From Candidatus Obscuribacterales bacterium (GTDB lineage: Bacteria > Cyanobacteriota > Vampirovibrionia > Obscuribacterales > Obscuribacteraceae), in NCBI GenBank assembly GCA_020634035.1, contig JACKCM010000006.1, positions 563,938 through 627,937 of the forward strand: DNA of 64,000 bases, in the 5' to 3' direction. The notes beneath the pieces were generated by a model that saw only the letters and a list, made by a program, of their open reading frames with translations, searched no databases and was not told the DNA's origin. Both the position numbers and the translations under genes were made by a program. This document shows positions 8,978-17,549 of the stretch, piece after piece. Positions within the stretch are counted from its first letter, which is position 1. The number at the start of each line of letters is the position of its first letter.

Positions 8978-11193
8978 AGCAGAATCACCACTTCGGTCTG
9001 GGCGGGGACAAGCTCTAGCTCTGCCCTGACCAGACTGAGAACCGCAGTCACATCAGGCAGTCCGGAGAAATCTAAAATTCTATTACCGGCAAGCAGCATC
9101 GTATCCGGTATCACTTTGCCGGCATCGCCCCAGTCGGCGTTCTCTTCTAATAAACGCTCTAGATTAGAGATAGTCTCGCTGGCGGGTCCGGCTTCGGCGA
9201 CAGCGTTCTTGAACTGCAGACGGATGGAGCCGGCTCTATCCATAACACGCAGAGAGTTCAAGCGCCGGGTGATAAGGCCGAGCAGTTGTTTGTCTTCGCG
9301 AAGACTGCGATAGACACGAAAGTACTTGCCATCGAATACGGTATCTACAGAAGCGGTCTGCACCCGCATAGAGTCAGCAGCTAGAGTCAGTTTAGCCTGG
9401 TCATCGAGCTGTTTCTGCTTAGCTTCGCCGGCATCCGCATCATCCTCCATCGAAGTGGAGCCGAAAGCTGTGGCACGAACCACATTGGTTCTAGCATCGA
9501 CCTCTACCTGCACCTCTATGGTAGAAGGATCCGCCCCCATCGCCTCCACCGCCGCATGGGCTTCCTGTCGAACCTTGAGAATATCGTCATTGCTTGGGTT
9601 TACGAACTGGCGCTCAATACACTCTCTAATCAAAGCCATGGCTACACCTATGGCCGAGATCACATCGGCATCTCTTGCCAGGCTATGCTTCATGCCCATT
9701 CGCTTCGCCACATGGGGCACAATCGCAGCCGCACCGCCGCCGCCGCCCACCAGGGTGACCATCTCTCTGTCGAGCTTATGGTCTTTGATCAGGGCTTCAA
9801 CCACAGGAATGCATTTGTCAGCACTGAGATCAAGAATTCTTTCTGCCAGCGCTTTCTTGTCTTTGCCGGTGGCAGCCGCCAGGGTCGAGAAGGCTTTATC
9901 TATCGACTTCGAGTTACCCAGAGCGCAGTCACCATCCGGTACATAACCGAGCAGATTGGAAGCACAGGTAGGGGTAATGGCATAGCCCCTGGCTTCAGCG
10001 GTGTTATCGCCGCCGCTGCGAATCTTGAAAGCAAGATAGTCGTCAGGATCGCCTTTTATAGGACTGACCCGGTCGATATCGAGCTGCAAAGAAGGATTCT
10101 CCAGCTCACTCTCAAAAGAAGCATAAGCCAGGTCGGCTATATGAGCGCTTCTGGGACCGACCGCAATCAGATCATGGCCTGCTTTATCGAGCCGGGGCAG
10201 GGAGCCGCCGGCAACCCCTTCGGTACGTACATCTAAAGTCTTCATATAGATACGGTGCCCACCGACCTCGGCGGTGCGAATTTTTGCCCGACCGTTGGCG
10301 ATCGCCGAAATATCGGTGCTGGTTCCGCCAACCTCTAGAAAGATGCCGTCGGATATATGGAGAAACATCATCGCCGCCGCTACCCCGGCAGCCGGTCCGG
10401 AGAGCATGGTCAGAATCGGACGACGACGCATAGAATCGATATCCATCACCCCGCCATCCGAGCGCATGATCATCACCGGAGCAGCGATGCCCGCATCCCG
10501 GACGCTGCTCTCGGTCATATCGGCGCTCTCGATCATTTTAGGCAGCATTGAAGCGTTGATCACAGCTGTTCTAGTCCGCACTTTGAAGCCATAAAGTTGA
10601 GAGACTTCGTGACCGGCGGTGGCAAATATGCCCATCGAGCGCGCCAGCTCCACCGCCGTCTGCTCTGCTTCAGGGTTATCTACCGAAAATGCCTGGGTGA
10701 CGGCAATAGCACCAGAGCCGGCTTCTACCAGGGCGTTGATGGCACTTTTCAATTTGTTTTCGTCGACACCACCCGCGATATCAACATAACGGTGCTCGGT
10801 TTTCAAATATTTTCCCGGCGAAAGCTCTATGCGCTTCAAGTCCGAGACCTGGCGAGAGATAGCCCCGTTCAGCCCCTGCCCCAGACAGAGAATTCCAACC
10901 GGCGCCACATCCCCTTCGAGCAGAGCGTTGGTTGCCTGGGTCGTGCTGTGAGCGATAAAGCCGACTTGATCAGGGCTGACCCCGGACTTATCGAGCAAAA
11001 CTCTCAAAGATTCTATGATGCCCTTTGCCACACCTTCTGCCGCCCGGTGGGTGGTGGGAACCTTGGCCGAATCGACCAGTTGCATGGTACGGGTATCTAT
11101 CGCCACAGCATGGGTAAAAGTACCGCCCACATCGATACCGATACGGATAGAGCTTGAATTAGCCGGCTTCATATCATCGCCCATTTCAGACAT
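8965..11193 (-). CDS. Hydantoinase/oxoprolinase family protein (HyuA-like)
   Basis: A 742-residue member of the HyuA/N-methylhydantoinase A family, ATP-dependent enzymes that open cyclic amides or carboxylate ketones. The actin-like phosphate loop IGIDVGGTFTHAVAI is at the N-terminus, SGPAAGVAAAM and LEVGGTSTDI lie in the middle, and a third glycine-rich motif VGGGGGAAAIVPHVA lies near residue 500. It is slightly longer than HyuA (about 690), and no hyuB partner is present. It overlaps the upstream transporter by 8 nt and the downstream DUF309 gene by 13 nt. The substrate is unknown. Confidence 0.88.
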   Translation of the reverse strand: MSEMGDDMKPANSSSIRIGIDVGGTFTHAVAIDTRTMQLVDSAKVPTTHRAAEGVAKGIIESLRVLLDKSGVSPDQVGFIAHSTTQATNALLEGDVAPVGILCLGQGLNGAISRQVSDLKRIELSPGKYLKTEHRYVDIAGGVDENKLKSAINALVEAGSGAIAVTQAFSVDNPEAEQTAVELARSMGIFATAGHEVSQLYGFKVRTRTAVINASMLPKMIESADMTESSVRDAGIAAPVMIMRSDGGVMDIDSMRRRPILTMLSGPAAGVAAAMMFLHISDGIFLEVGGTSTDISAIANGRAKIRTAEVGGHRIYMKTLDVRTEGVAGGSLPRLDKAGHDLIAVGPRSAHIADLAYASFESELENPSLQLDIDRVSPIKGDPDDYLAFKIRSGGDNTAEARGYAITPTCASNLLGYVPDGDCALGNSKSIDKAFSTLAAATGKDKKALAERILDLSADKCIPVVEALIKDHKLDREMVTLVGGGGGAAAIVPHVAKRMGMKHSLARDADVISAIGVAMALIRECIERQFVNPSNDDILKVRQEAHAAVEAMGADPSTIEVQVEVDARTNVVRATAFGSTSMEDDADAGEAKQKQLDDQAKLTLAADSMRVQTASVDTVFDGKYFRVYRSLREDKQLLGLITRRLNSLRVMDRAGSIRLQFKNAVAEAGPASETISNLERLLEENADWGDAGKVIPDTMLLAGNRILDFSGLPDVTAVLSLVRAELELVPAQTEVVILLCLS

Positions 11194-12607
11194 ACCCCAG
11201 ACAGCAAGCCAGCACCAGACCGCCCACCACCGCCAGCCAGGCGAAAAGAATAGTCTTCTTCAAAAGAGCATGGGTATCGGTGCCCAGATAGGTGGCAATC
11301 CAGATGTTATGGGTATTGGTCGGATCACAGATACCCTGGACCTGCCCGACTGACATGAGCATTCCCATAATCGCCTGACCGCTTAATGTGGTCCCTGTCT
11401 GAATAAGTTTGACCAGTCCACTACCCATTCCCCAGAGGCTGAGCGGTCCTCGATAAAGAGCAAGGGGCGCCATCAAGGTAAAAATCAGAACATATCTTAT
11501 CGGATCGGTCGGTATGAAAGAGGCAATCAAAGGCTTTATCGCTCCGGCTACAGCCTCGTTGCTGACCGCGTTTATCAACATGCCGATTCCCACCATCAGG
11601 AAAACAGCCGGTATAACCGTGGTTATGCCATCGATTATGGAGCGGGTGATTTGATTTATAGAAGCTTTGTTCCAGGTGGCAAGCACACCATATATGATGG
11701 CAAAGACAAAAGCTGAAATTATCTCCCATCCACAACCCAGAACGAGAAGCAACGGCACCACCGGCGTAAACAACGCAAAGCCGGGAATATCTCCTTGAGA
11801 ATTATTACCGCCGCTATGGCGTCGCCAGGCATAGAGCGAGAGTAGCACAACAAGACCGACAGCTATATTGAAAGAAGTATCTAATAGAGCCAGATTAGCC
11901 CCGGCCCCCCCGGCCGCCGATGGGTCGAAAACACGACTCAAGACAAAAGCGGCGCCCAGTGATAAAGCCGAGCCTATAAACAGATAAATAGAGTTCTTCC
12001 AGCTCTTCAATTCGAGCGCCAGGAAAAGCAAGATGACCACAGCGATAAGACAGGAGAACGGAATTACAAACGCGATGATCTTTTCTCGCTCCACTCCGAG
12101 TACATCTATATAAAGCGCCCAGTTAGCCAGATTGAACATCCCACCCAGACTGATGCCGAATAAGTAGAGCGCACCGGCAGTAGCGCTGGAGACCCCCAGG
12201 GAGAGCATCACCGGCAACACAATAGTGCCGACCATAATCACTGCCCCCAGACCACCTAGCGTGGAGAAAAGCAGAGCCGTAACAAGGGTGAGCACCGAAG
12301 CGAGTATATAAGGATTATCCCCGGCAAATTCAGCCACCCAGCGCACCAGAGCCCGGGCAATGCCCTGGCGATTCATGAGTTCAGCAAGAATCGCGCCGAA
12401 CATGGTTGTGGTATAGGCGTTGTGCAGCTTCATCGAGCCTTTGCCTACCACCTCGGTGAGAATGTCGTGTCCCGGGATTCCGCCGATTACCGCTATGGCT
12501 AGAGCCATTATCGGCAAAGCAAGCAATGCGGACACTCGCCTGGTGTACATGAGACCAGCCATGCACAGAAAGACCAGGATGATGAGGGAAGGGGTGAGAA
12601 ACGACAT
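11186..12607 (-). CDS. Ion-transporter-superfamily permease
   Basis: A 473-residue protein with about 11-12 transmembrane helices and two pseudo-repeated halves. Gly/Pro/Asn-rich re-entrant-like segments (GISLGGMFNLANWAL and VGQVQGICDPTNTHN) are typical of the ion-transporter superfamily that includes citrate, gluconate and NhaC-like carriers. It is the first gene of an operon with the hydantoinase-like and DUF309 genes, overlapping the former by 8 nt, so uptake of the substrate of that enzyme is a reasonable inference. A 14-bp perfect dyad lies about 70 bp upstream of the start. Confidence 0.75.
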   Translation of the reverse strand: MSFLTPSLIILVFLCMAGLMYTRRVSALLALPIMALAIAVIGGIPGHDILTEVVGKGSMKLHNAYTTTMFGAILAELMNRQGIARALVRWVAEFAGDNPYILASVLTLVTALLFSTLGGLGAVIMVGTIVLPVMLSLGVSSATAGALYLFGISLGGMFNLANWALYIDVLGVEREKIIAFVIPFSCLIAVVILLFLALELKSWKNSIYLFIGSALSLGAAFVLSRVFDPSAAGGAGANLALLDTSFNIAVGLVVLLSLYAWRRHSGGNNSQGDIPGFALFTPVVPLLLVLGCGWEIISAFVFAIIYGVLATWNKASINQITRSIIDGITTVIPAVFLMVGIGMLINAVSNEAVAGAIKPLIASFIPTDPIRYVLIFTLMAPLALYRGPLSLWGMGSGLVKLIQTGTTLSGQAIMGMLMSVGQVQGICDPTNTHNIWIATYLGTDTHALLKKTILFAWLAVVGGLVLACCLGYV

Positions 12608-12677
12608 TAATATAAGTAAGAGTCAGATCAAAAGGTAATGATCGACTGTCGAAGATAGCGGTGTCAAGCCGTGATAT

Positions 12678-12713
12678 GACATAGATATAGAATCAGACAT
12701 CTATATCTATGTC
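12678..12713. repeat. Perfect 14-bp inverted repeat upstream of the permease operon
   Basis: Arms GACATAGATATAGA (12678-12691) and TCTATATCTATGTC (12700-12713) are exact complements around the 8-base loop ATCAGACA. It lies between the end of the HExxH gene (12738) and the start of the permease (12607), both minus strand. No T-tract follows on the minus strand, so it is either a factor-independent RNA hairpin or a DNA operator. Confidence 0.7.
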
Positions 12714-12737
12714 GCACTTGAATTCAGAGGGACCCTA

Positions 12738-13457
12738 TCACTTTTTTGATGCACGCTGATAATAGTCGAGCACCTCGTCAAACTCGACTCGATAGGAAGC
12801 ATGCTTGCGAAAAGCTCTTTCAATCGCCTCTTCCTCAGGCATGGCATTGGTGCCATGGCCGGTCAAAAGGTCGTACTCTTCCGATACTGCCCGGGAATAA
12901 TCATAAACATATCTTTCGTATATAGAGCTCAAATCCTCTCCCAGAGCCTGGTAAGCATTGACGACCGCCTGCTTGGAATCAGGGCCACGTCCTGCAAACC
13001 TGGCATGTTTAAGCCTTTCGCCATAAAACTTGATCAAAGCACCGGCGTCTTTATAGACCGCTTCATGGATGCGACGATGCCCATCTTCATGACGCAGCAG
13101 CTTTCGAGGCGCATGCTCAGGTACCCAGATTGCTATCGGCAACGATAGCTTTATAGCCGCCGATCTCGGTACCACAACAACTCGGGTAGTGCCTCCCTCT
13201 CTCTTTTCCGAAACCAGATCTATATCGAAATTGAACACCCTGCTGTAACGAGCCACGGTGGTTCCACGCTCTCCGGTACGCAACCGGGGGAGATCCCCTG
13301 GTGGATGGCGCGGATCGAAATAGTGAATTTGCACCGTCGGTGGTGCTTTATCGACTTTAATAGAGAACTTCTTTCGAACTGGGCCGGACTCTGCCGGACA
13401 GAACGGAAAAAGCCCCAGGATACTAAGCAGAACAAGCAGAATAAGGCGAATGGACAT
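12738..13457 (-). CDS. Secreted DUF922-like putative zinc metalloprotease
   Basis: A 239-residue exported protein. The ATG at 13457 gives a clear signal peptide (SIRLILLVLLSILGLFPF, cleavage near AES). The frame extends 30 codons further, but a TATACT hexamer lies directly before that outer ATG, so the inner start is preferred. Residues 123-127 read HEDGH, an HExxH zinc site inside the helix LRHEDGHRRIHEAV, as in the DUF922 predicted secreted proteases. Peptidase activity is inferred from the motif alone. It is divergent from the methyltransferase at 13613. Confidence 0.65.
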   Translation of the reverse strand: MSIRLILLVLLSILGLFPFCPAESGPVRKKFSIKVDKAPPTVQIHYFDPRHPPGDLPRLRTGERGTTVARYSRVFNFDIDLVSEKREGGTTRVVVVPRSAAIKLSLPIAIWVPEHAPRKLLRHEDGHRRIHEAVYKDAGALIKFYGERLKHARFAGRGPDSKQAVVNAYQALGEDLSSIYERYVYDYSRAVSEEYDLLTGHGTNAMPEEEAIERAFRKHASYRVEFDEVLDYYQRASKK

Positions 13458-13612
13458 AAAACCGGTCAATGAGCGGCGCTGCAAAAATGGAAAAATGCTA
13501 AACTCAACGACAGCATCCAGATTCCGTAGATTTTCCCGACTGCTCATAGCGCCAGTATAACCGAATCGCCATTCATACCTGATTTATCCCTTATGTCCCG
13601 TCGTTCATAACT

Positions 13613-14377
13613 ATGCCAGTGTCAGATTTCGAAGATCAGTTTTCTAAACAAGCAGACCGTTACAGGAAGTTCCGCCCGGGTTATCCTGATGAGCTCTTCG
13701 AGTATATTATCGCCTTATGCCCGGCTCGAACCATGGCCTGGGACTGCGCCACCGGAAACGGACAGGCGGCTGCAAAACTGATCGCCTATTTTGACCATGT
13801 TGTCGCCACCGACGCAAGCAACTCTCAGATAGAAAACGCCCTCGACCTGAACTCTGTAGAGTTTCGGGTCGCCACAGCCGAATCTAGCGGACTTGCCTCG
13901 GCAAGCGCCGACCTGGTTACAGTGGCCAATGCTCTGCACTGGTTCGATAAAACGCGTTTTTTCCAGGAGACGGCAAGAGTCCTCAAACCAGGTGGGATTC
14001 TAGCCTGCTGGTGCTATGAAGCATTTCAGACAGATCCTCAGTACAAAGAGGCATTCAGTCCTATTTATAAGGCCATGGACGGACACTGGTCAGCCAAGCT
14101 GAAAGACGTGCGGGACCATTACCAGAATATTGACTTTGGCGAATGCGGGCTCACAGAGGTGGAAGCCCCCAGAATGCAGATGTCCCTCGATTGGGACCTC
14201 AATCAGTGCCTGGGATTTTTAAGAAGTTGGTCCGCCTGCCAGAACTATATAGATAGATTCGGGACCGACCCTACCGAGCAGTTTTACGACCACGCCCGGT
14301 CTATATGGGGCGATGCCGAAACCAAACACCAGGTCTCCTGGAACATTCATCTGAAGCTCGCCCGCAAAACCGCCTGA
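13613..14377 (+). CDS. Class I SAM-dependent methyltransferase
   Basis: A 254-residue protein with the Rossmann methyltransferase motifs in order: motif I AWDCATGNGQAA (residues 42-53), acidic end of strand 2 (VATDAS), motif II/III (ADLVTVANALHWFD) and LKPGGILACW. The layout with an N-terminal FSKQADRYRKFRPGYP segment and LHWFD is that of the small-molecule methyltransferases related to yeast TMT1/Crg1 and bacterial trans-aconitate methyltransferases. The acceptor cannot be deduced. Single gene. Confidence 0.85.
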   Translation: MPVSDFEDQFSKQADRYRKFRPGYPDELFEYIIALCPARTMAWDCATGNGQAAAKLIAYFDHVVATDASNSQIENALDLNSVEFRVATAESSGLASASADLVTVANALHWFDKTRFFQETARVLKPGGILACWCYEAFQTDPQYKEAFSPIYKAMDGHWSAKLKDVRDHYQNIDFGECGLTEVEAPRMQMSLDWDLNQCLGFLRSWSACQNYIDRFGTDPTEQFYDHARSIWGDAETKHQVSWNIHLKLARKTA

Positions 14378-14563
14378 ATTCAGCTTGTTCGATCCGAATT
14401 AGGTACGTAAACAGCGCGCCTGTGGCGCGTCAAGTAAGCTGTGGGAAAACTACGCAAAGCCGGGGGAAAAACACCAATAGCTAAGCAAGCAGCTAGCACA
14501 TACACTGAGGGCGTGAAGGATAAACATCCCAGTTAATTGACTACTAAAGAGCGGAAGCGAGTA

Positions 14564-15847
14564 ATGACGCAGATTCATCAAGACATAATCGGAAAGAACC
14601 TGGACGCCGCAAGAGCGCTCGGTGCAGAGAAAGAATTCATCGCCAACAGAGCGATGAAGCAAGACGGAAAAGCTGTGGTCTTTTCCTTCTTCGGAGAATG
14701 GGCCAGGACGAAACTGGACAGAAACGCCGTCCATGACCTGAGGGGTGAGATGCATCCTTCGAAGCCGAGCGCCCTCTGGCAGGCTGACAGCGCCCTCATA
14801 AATCTAGCGGGCTCGCTTAGCGTATCCAGAATAAGCGCCCTGGAAATTCCAATAAGCGAGCACAGTAGCCGCATAGAAGAAGCCCGCGATACTGTAGTGC
14901 GCGACATCAGACCTTATATCATCGAAAAAGAGAAGCAGGAACAAAAAGAGCTTCTGGTCAAACTGGAAAGCAATCAAATCCGCTTCGCCAGCGAGAAAGA
15001 AAGATTCGAACTTTTAGAAGCAACTAAAGAAAGATTGAGAGCGCTCGCACCGGAATCAAGACAAGCGAGACCGCAGTATACAAGAGCCCTCAAATCCCTG
15101 AGAAATTTCTGTCAGGTGATCATAGAATCGATGGAATCGGCAGAAGAGATTGTGATGAAAGATCTGATTCTCAATGGCTCGATCTCCTTTGTCGAGACCA
15201 TGATGGAACCGGTCGAAACTTCCTGGAAAGGCATCCCCGGCAGAAGCGAAGACCTGCCCCGGGAAAAACCAGAAAATCAGACAGGCATTGATCGCCTTAA
15301 AACAATCAGTGAACACCTGAATATCAAAATCGAAGCGATCGACGCCAAACAATTCAAACGGCTCGAAAAAATCGCCACCCAACCGATTATCAAAGAGATT
15401 CTCGAAAGACACGAAAGTGGGGACTTACCCAGAGATGGCTCCATCTTCTTCTTCCTCGACTCAGACAGGCCGCTTCTCAGAATCGACGCCTGTGAAAAAC
15501 CAAAACCGAGACCGGGCCAATCGAAAGAGAGTGCCATTCGCCATGCTGTCAAAACGCCGGAGTTTCTCGACATAAGCAGACTGGATAAAGGTATCGGTCC
15601 TGACGGAGCCGGACTGTTCAGATTCGCAGAAATGACTGATCGAATCGTCGGTGCCATCATTTTGACTCCAGTAGTTCAGGATGGACAGATAGTGAAGCTG
15701 CCGGGCATGAAGAAGCCCAAGCGGCAAGTAAAAGAATTGATCGGAGAGGTCCCTGAATGCATTGAGCCGACCATGAGCTATGGCGCTGTGTTGAACAAAT
15801 TCAGACCCAAGATCGAAAAGCTATTGGCAGACAAACTTATGTATTGA
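14564..15847 (+). CDS. Hypothetical protein with coiled-coil segment
   Basis: A 427-residue protein I do not recognise. It is Lys/Glu-rich with a predicted coiled coil about residues 105-170 (EKEKQEQKELLVKLESNQ region), a helical middle, and a C-terminal part with some strands (IVGAIILTPVVQDGQIVKLPG). There is no signal peptide or membrane helix. The frame opens at a TTG (14537), but GGAAG before the ATG at 14564 supports the later start. It lies just before the IS1595-like relic and repeat array; no link is demonstrable. Confidence 0.6.
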   Translation: MTQIHQDIIGKNLDAARALGAEKEFIANRAMKQDGKAVVFSFFGEWARTKLDRNAVHDLRGEMHPSKPSALWQADSALINLAGSLSVSRISALEIPISEHSSRIEEARDTVVRDIRPYIIEKEKQEQKELLVKLESNQIRFASEKERFELLEATKERLRALAPESRQARPQYTRALKSLRNFCQVIIESMESAEEIVMKDLILNGSISFVETMMEPVETSWKGIPGRSEDLPREKPENQTGIDRLKTISEHLNIKIEAIDAKQFKRLEKIATQPIIKEILERHESGDLPRDGSIFFFLDSDRPLLRIDACEKPKPRPGQSKESAIRHAVKTPEFLDISRLDKGIGPDGAGLFRFAEMTDRIVGAIILTPVVQDGQIVKLPGMKKPKRQVKELIGEVPECIEPTMSYGAVLNKFRPKIEKLLADKLMY

Positions 15848-16155
15848 TTCAAGGAGGTGACAGAAGAGAGTTTCAGCCAAGATGAATTAGGCATTCGGTG
15901 CACTTAATCGGGTCTTGCCCAGGTCTAAAAACCGTTCGACACAAAGACACCGTATTCGATGCACAGGCAAAACTGCACCGAACCCGAAAGCAGCTCAACC
16001 ATATCGACGCACTCTACTGGATAGATGCGAAACGGAAGAGTTGAGCACCATTGGGAGGGCGAATCTTAAGGCTCCTCCCCGATTACCAGACAAACTAGCA
16101 TTCAAGAATAATTCAGAACTTCTGAATATCCTGGCCAGCTATTAGAATTATGTAT
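15848..16155. other. Intergenic region with stray ribosome site, short ORF and palindrome
   Basis: An AAGGAGG at 15851-15857 directly abuts a GTG whose frame closes after 16 codons. In another frame a GTG at 15898 opens 48 codons to 16044 with protein-like composition near its end, but it has no ribosome site. The 17-bp palindrome ATTCAGAACTTCTGAAT sits at 16111-16127. The longest open frame (15915-16145) has atypical composition and I do not call it. Confidence 0.35.
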
Positions 16156-16881
16156 TCATAGTCGAATCATATACGGTGCAAAATATTGCTTGAGCTGGCT
16201 TCTGCCCAGGGGACTGCCACGGACAAAACAGCCCAGAAGCCGCAGTGGATCAAGAAGTTGTCGATCTCGACGCAATGAAAACTCGTAGGCATAAAGTTGA
16301 GAGTACTTGCGACTGACTCCCTGAAACACCCCGAGCATAGAAAACAGAAAAGTTTGTAGCCGGACGAAATCTTCAAAATCGAAACCGGCACGATAGTCGG
16401 AATCCGGCTTAGCTAGAGCCATATTAGCGGACTTCATATGCACATCGCCGGAACTTGCCTTGAACAGTGCCGCTCTCATAGTTGAGCAAGGAAACTCTCT
16501 GCGTTCAGTCGAAAAAACATGGTCCAGTGATTGCCCCAGAACGAAGCGGATTTTATGCATCATGAACCAGGCTGTTGCATAGCTTCTATTGAACAGAAGC
16601 GCTATCGATACAGTAGACATCTCATCCTTTTGAAGAAAAAACAAAATCGCCCTTACCCAAGATCGCAAATTGCGGACCTTATGCAGAACAGTGCCGGATG
16701 TCGGTGAAACCTGCAGTCCACATTGCTTGCACTGCCTCAGCCCTCTGGTACTTACTGGATAGTACTTATCCCAGGCGCAATTCGGACATTTAAATCCATC
16801 GAACCAGCGCAGCCTCTCCAGGATATAACGATAGTCGGAGTTAGATTCTGCCCGTTCCAGAAGTGTATAAAGATCGTCCAT
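16156..16881 (-). CDS. IS1595-type transposase relic: zinc ribbon and HTH, no recognisable DDE core
   Basis: The N-terminal half matches IS1595-family transposases: a zinc ribbon (CPNC near residue 33, CKQC near 52) followed by the helical segment with SPTSGTVLHKVRNLRSW and SYATAWFMMHKIR. The family would continue into a DDE catalytic domain beginning with VDETYIGG, but that is replaced by unrelated sequence; only a C-terminal piece like the family end (GVSRKYSQLYAYEF) is visible. At 241 residues it is shorter than the usual 300 or so. A strong GGGGAGG eight bases before the ATG at 16881 suggests it is still translated. Decayed element or domesticated DNA-binding protein. Confidence 0.65.
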   Translation of the reverse strand: MDDLYTLLERAESNSDYRYILERLRWFDGFKCPNCAWDKYYPVSTRGLRQCKQCGLQVSPTSGTVLHKVRNLRSWVRAILFFLQKDEMSTVSIALLFNRSYATAWFMMHKIRFVLGQSLDHVFSTERREFPCSTMRAALFKASSGDVHMKSANMALAKPDSDYRAGFDFEDFVRLQTFLFSMLGVFQGVSRKYSQLYAYEFSLRRDRQLLDPLRLLGCFVRGSPLGRSQLKQYFAPYMIRL

Positions 16882-16991
16882 TTCCCTCACCTCCCCGGAT
16901 CTGACGTGACCCCTTGAACAAAAAGACGGTGGGGCAAGTTGAATAGTTCAAATGCCCATCACTGAAATTTCTCAAGATCCGACAAGGGCAG

Positions 16992-17530
16992 CGCTCTTTC
17001 GCTAGCTCAGAAGATCTACGCTTCTGAGCTGATGATAGGACACTCTTTCGTTACCTCAGAAGATCTACGCTTCTGAGTTGATGATAGAACACTCTTTCGT
17101 TACCTCAGAATCTCTACGCTTCTGAGCTGATGATAGAACGCTCTTTCGTTAGCTCCGAAATTCTACGCTTCTGAGCTGATGATAGAACACTCTTTCGTTA
17201 CCTCAGAATCTCTACGCTTCTGAGCTGATGCTAGAACACTCTTTCGTTACCTCAGAATCTCTACGCTTCTGAGCTGATGCTAGAACGCTCTTTCGTTAGC
17301 TCCGAAATTCTACGCTTCTGAGTTGATGATAGAACACTCTTTCGTTAGCTCCGAAATTCTACGCTTCTGAGCTGATGCTAGAACACTCTTTCGTTAGCTC
17401 CGAAATTCTACGCTTCTGTGCTGATGCTAGAACACTCTTTCGTTAGCTCCGAAATTCTACGCTTCTGAGCTGATGCTAGAACACTCTCTCGTTAGCTCCG
17501 AAATTCTCCGCTTCTGAGTTGATGCTAGAA
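16992..17530. repeat. Tandem array of eleven 49-bp repeats, each with a dyad
   Basis: Eleven head-to-tail units of exactly 49 bp start at 16992, 17041, 17090, 17139, 17188, 17237, 17286, 17335, 17384, 17433 and 17482. Each begins CRCTCTYTCG and ends TGATGMTAGRA. Each carries an inverted repeat: unit 1 is a perfect 10-bp stem AGCTCAGAAG/CTTCTGAGCT with a 7-nt loop; later units have a 9-bp version, usually with one mismatch. Two main subtypes (CCTCAGAATC and GCTCCGAAAT) alternate irregularly. There are no unique spacers, so it is not CRISPR. The array lies between aroF and the IS1595-like gene. Confidence 0.95.
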
Positions 17531-17549
17531 CCGAAGGACTTTCCTTCTA

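Noticed and set aside
13458..13547. N-terminal extension of the HExxH protein
   Set aside because: A TATACT box lies immediately before the outer ATG and a proper signal peptide begins at the inner one.
15915..16145. 76-codon open frame on the plus strand
   Set aside because: No ribosome site and odd composition rich in Arg, Thr and Pro. A competing frame over the same bases looks equally protein-like, so neither is supported.
16992..17530. CRISPR array
   Set aside because: The 49-bp units follow head to tail with no unique spacers, and no cas gene is in the window.
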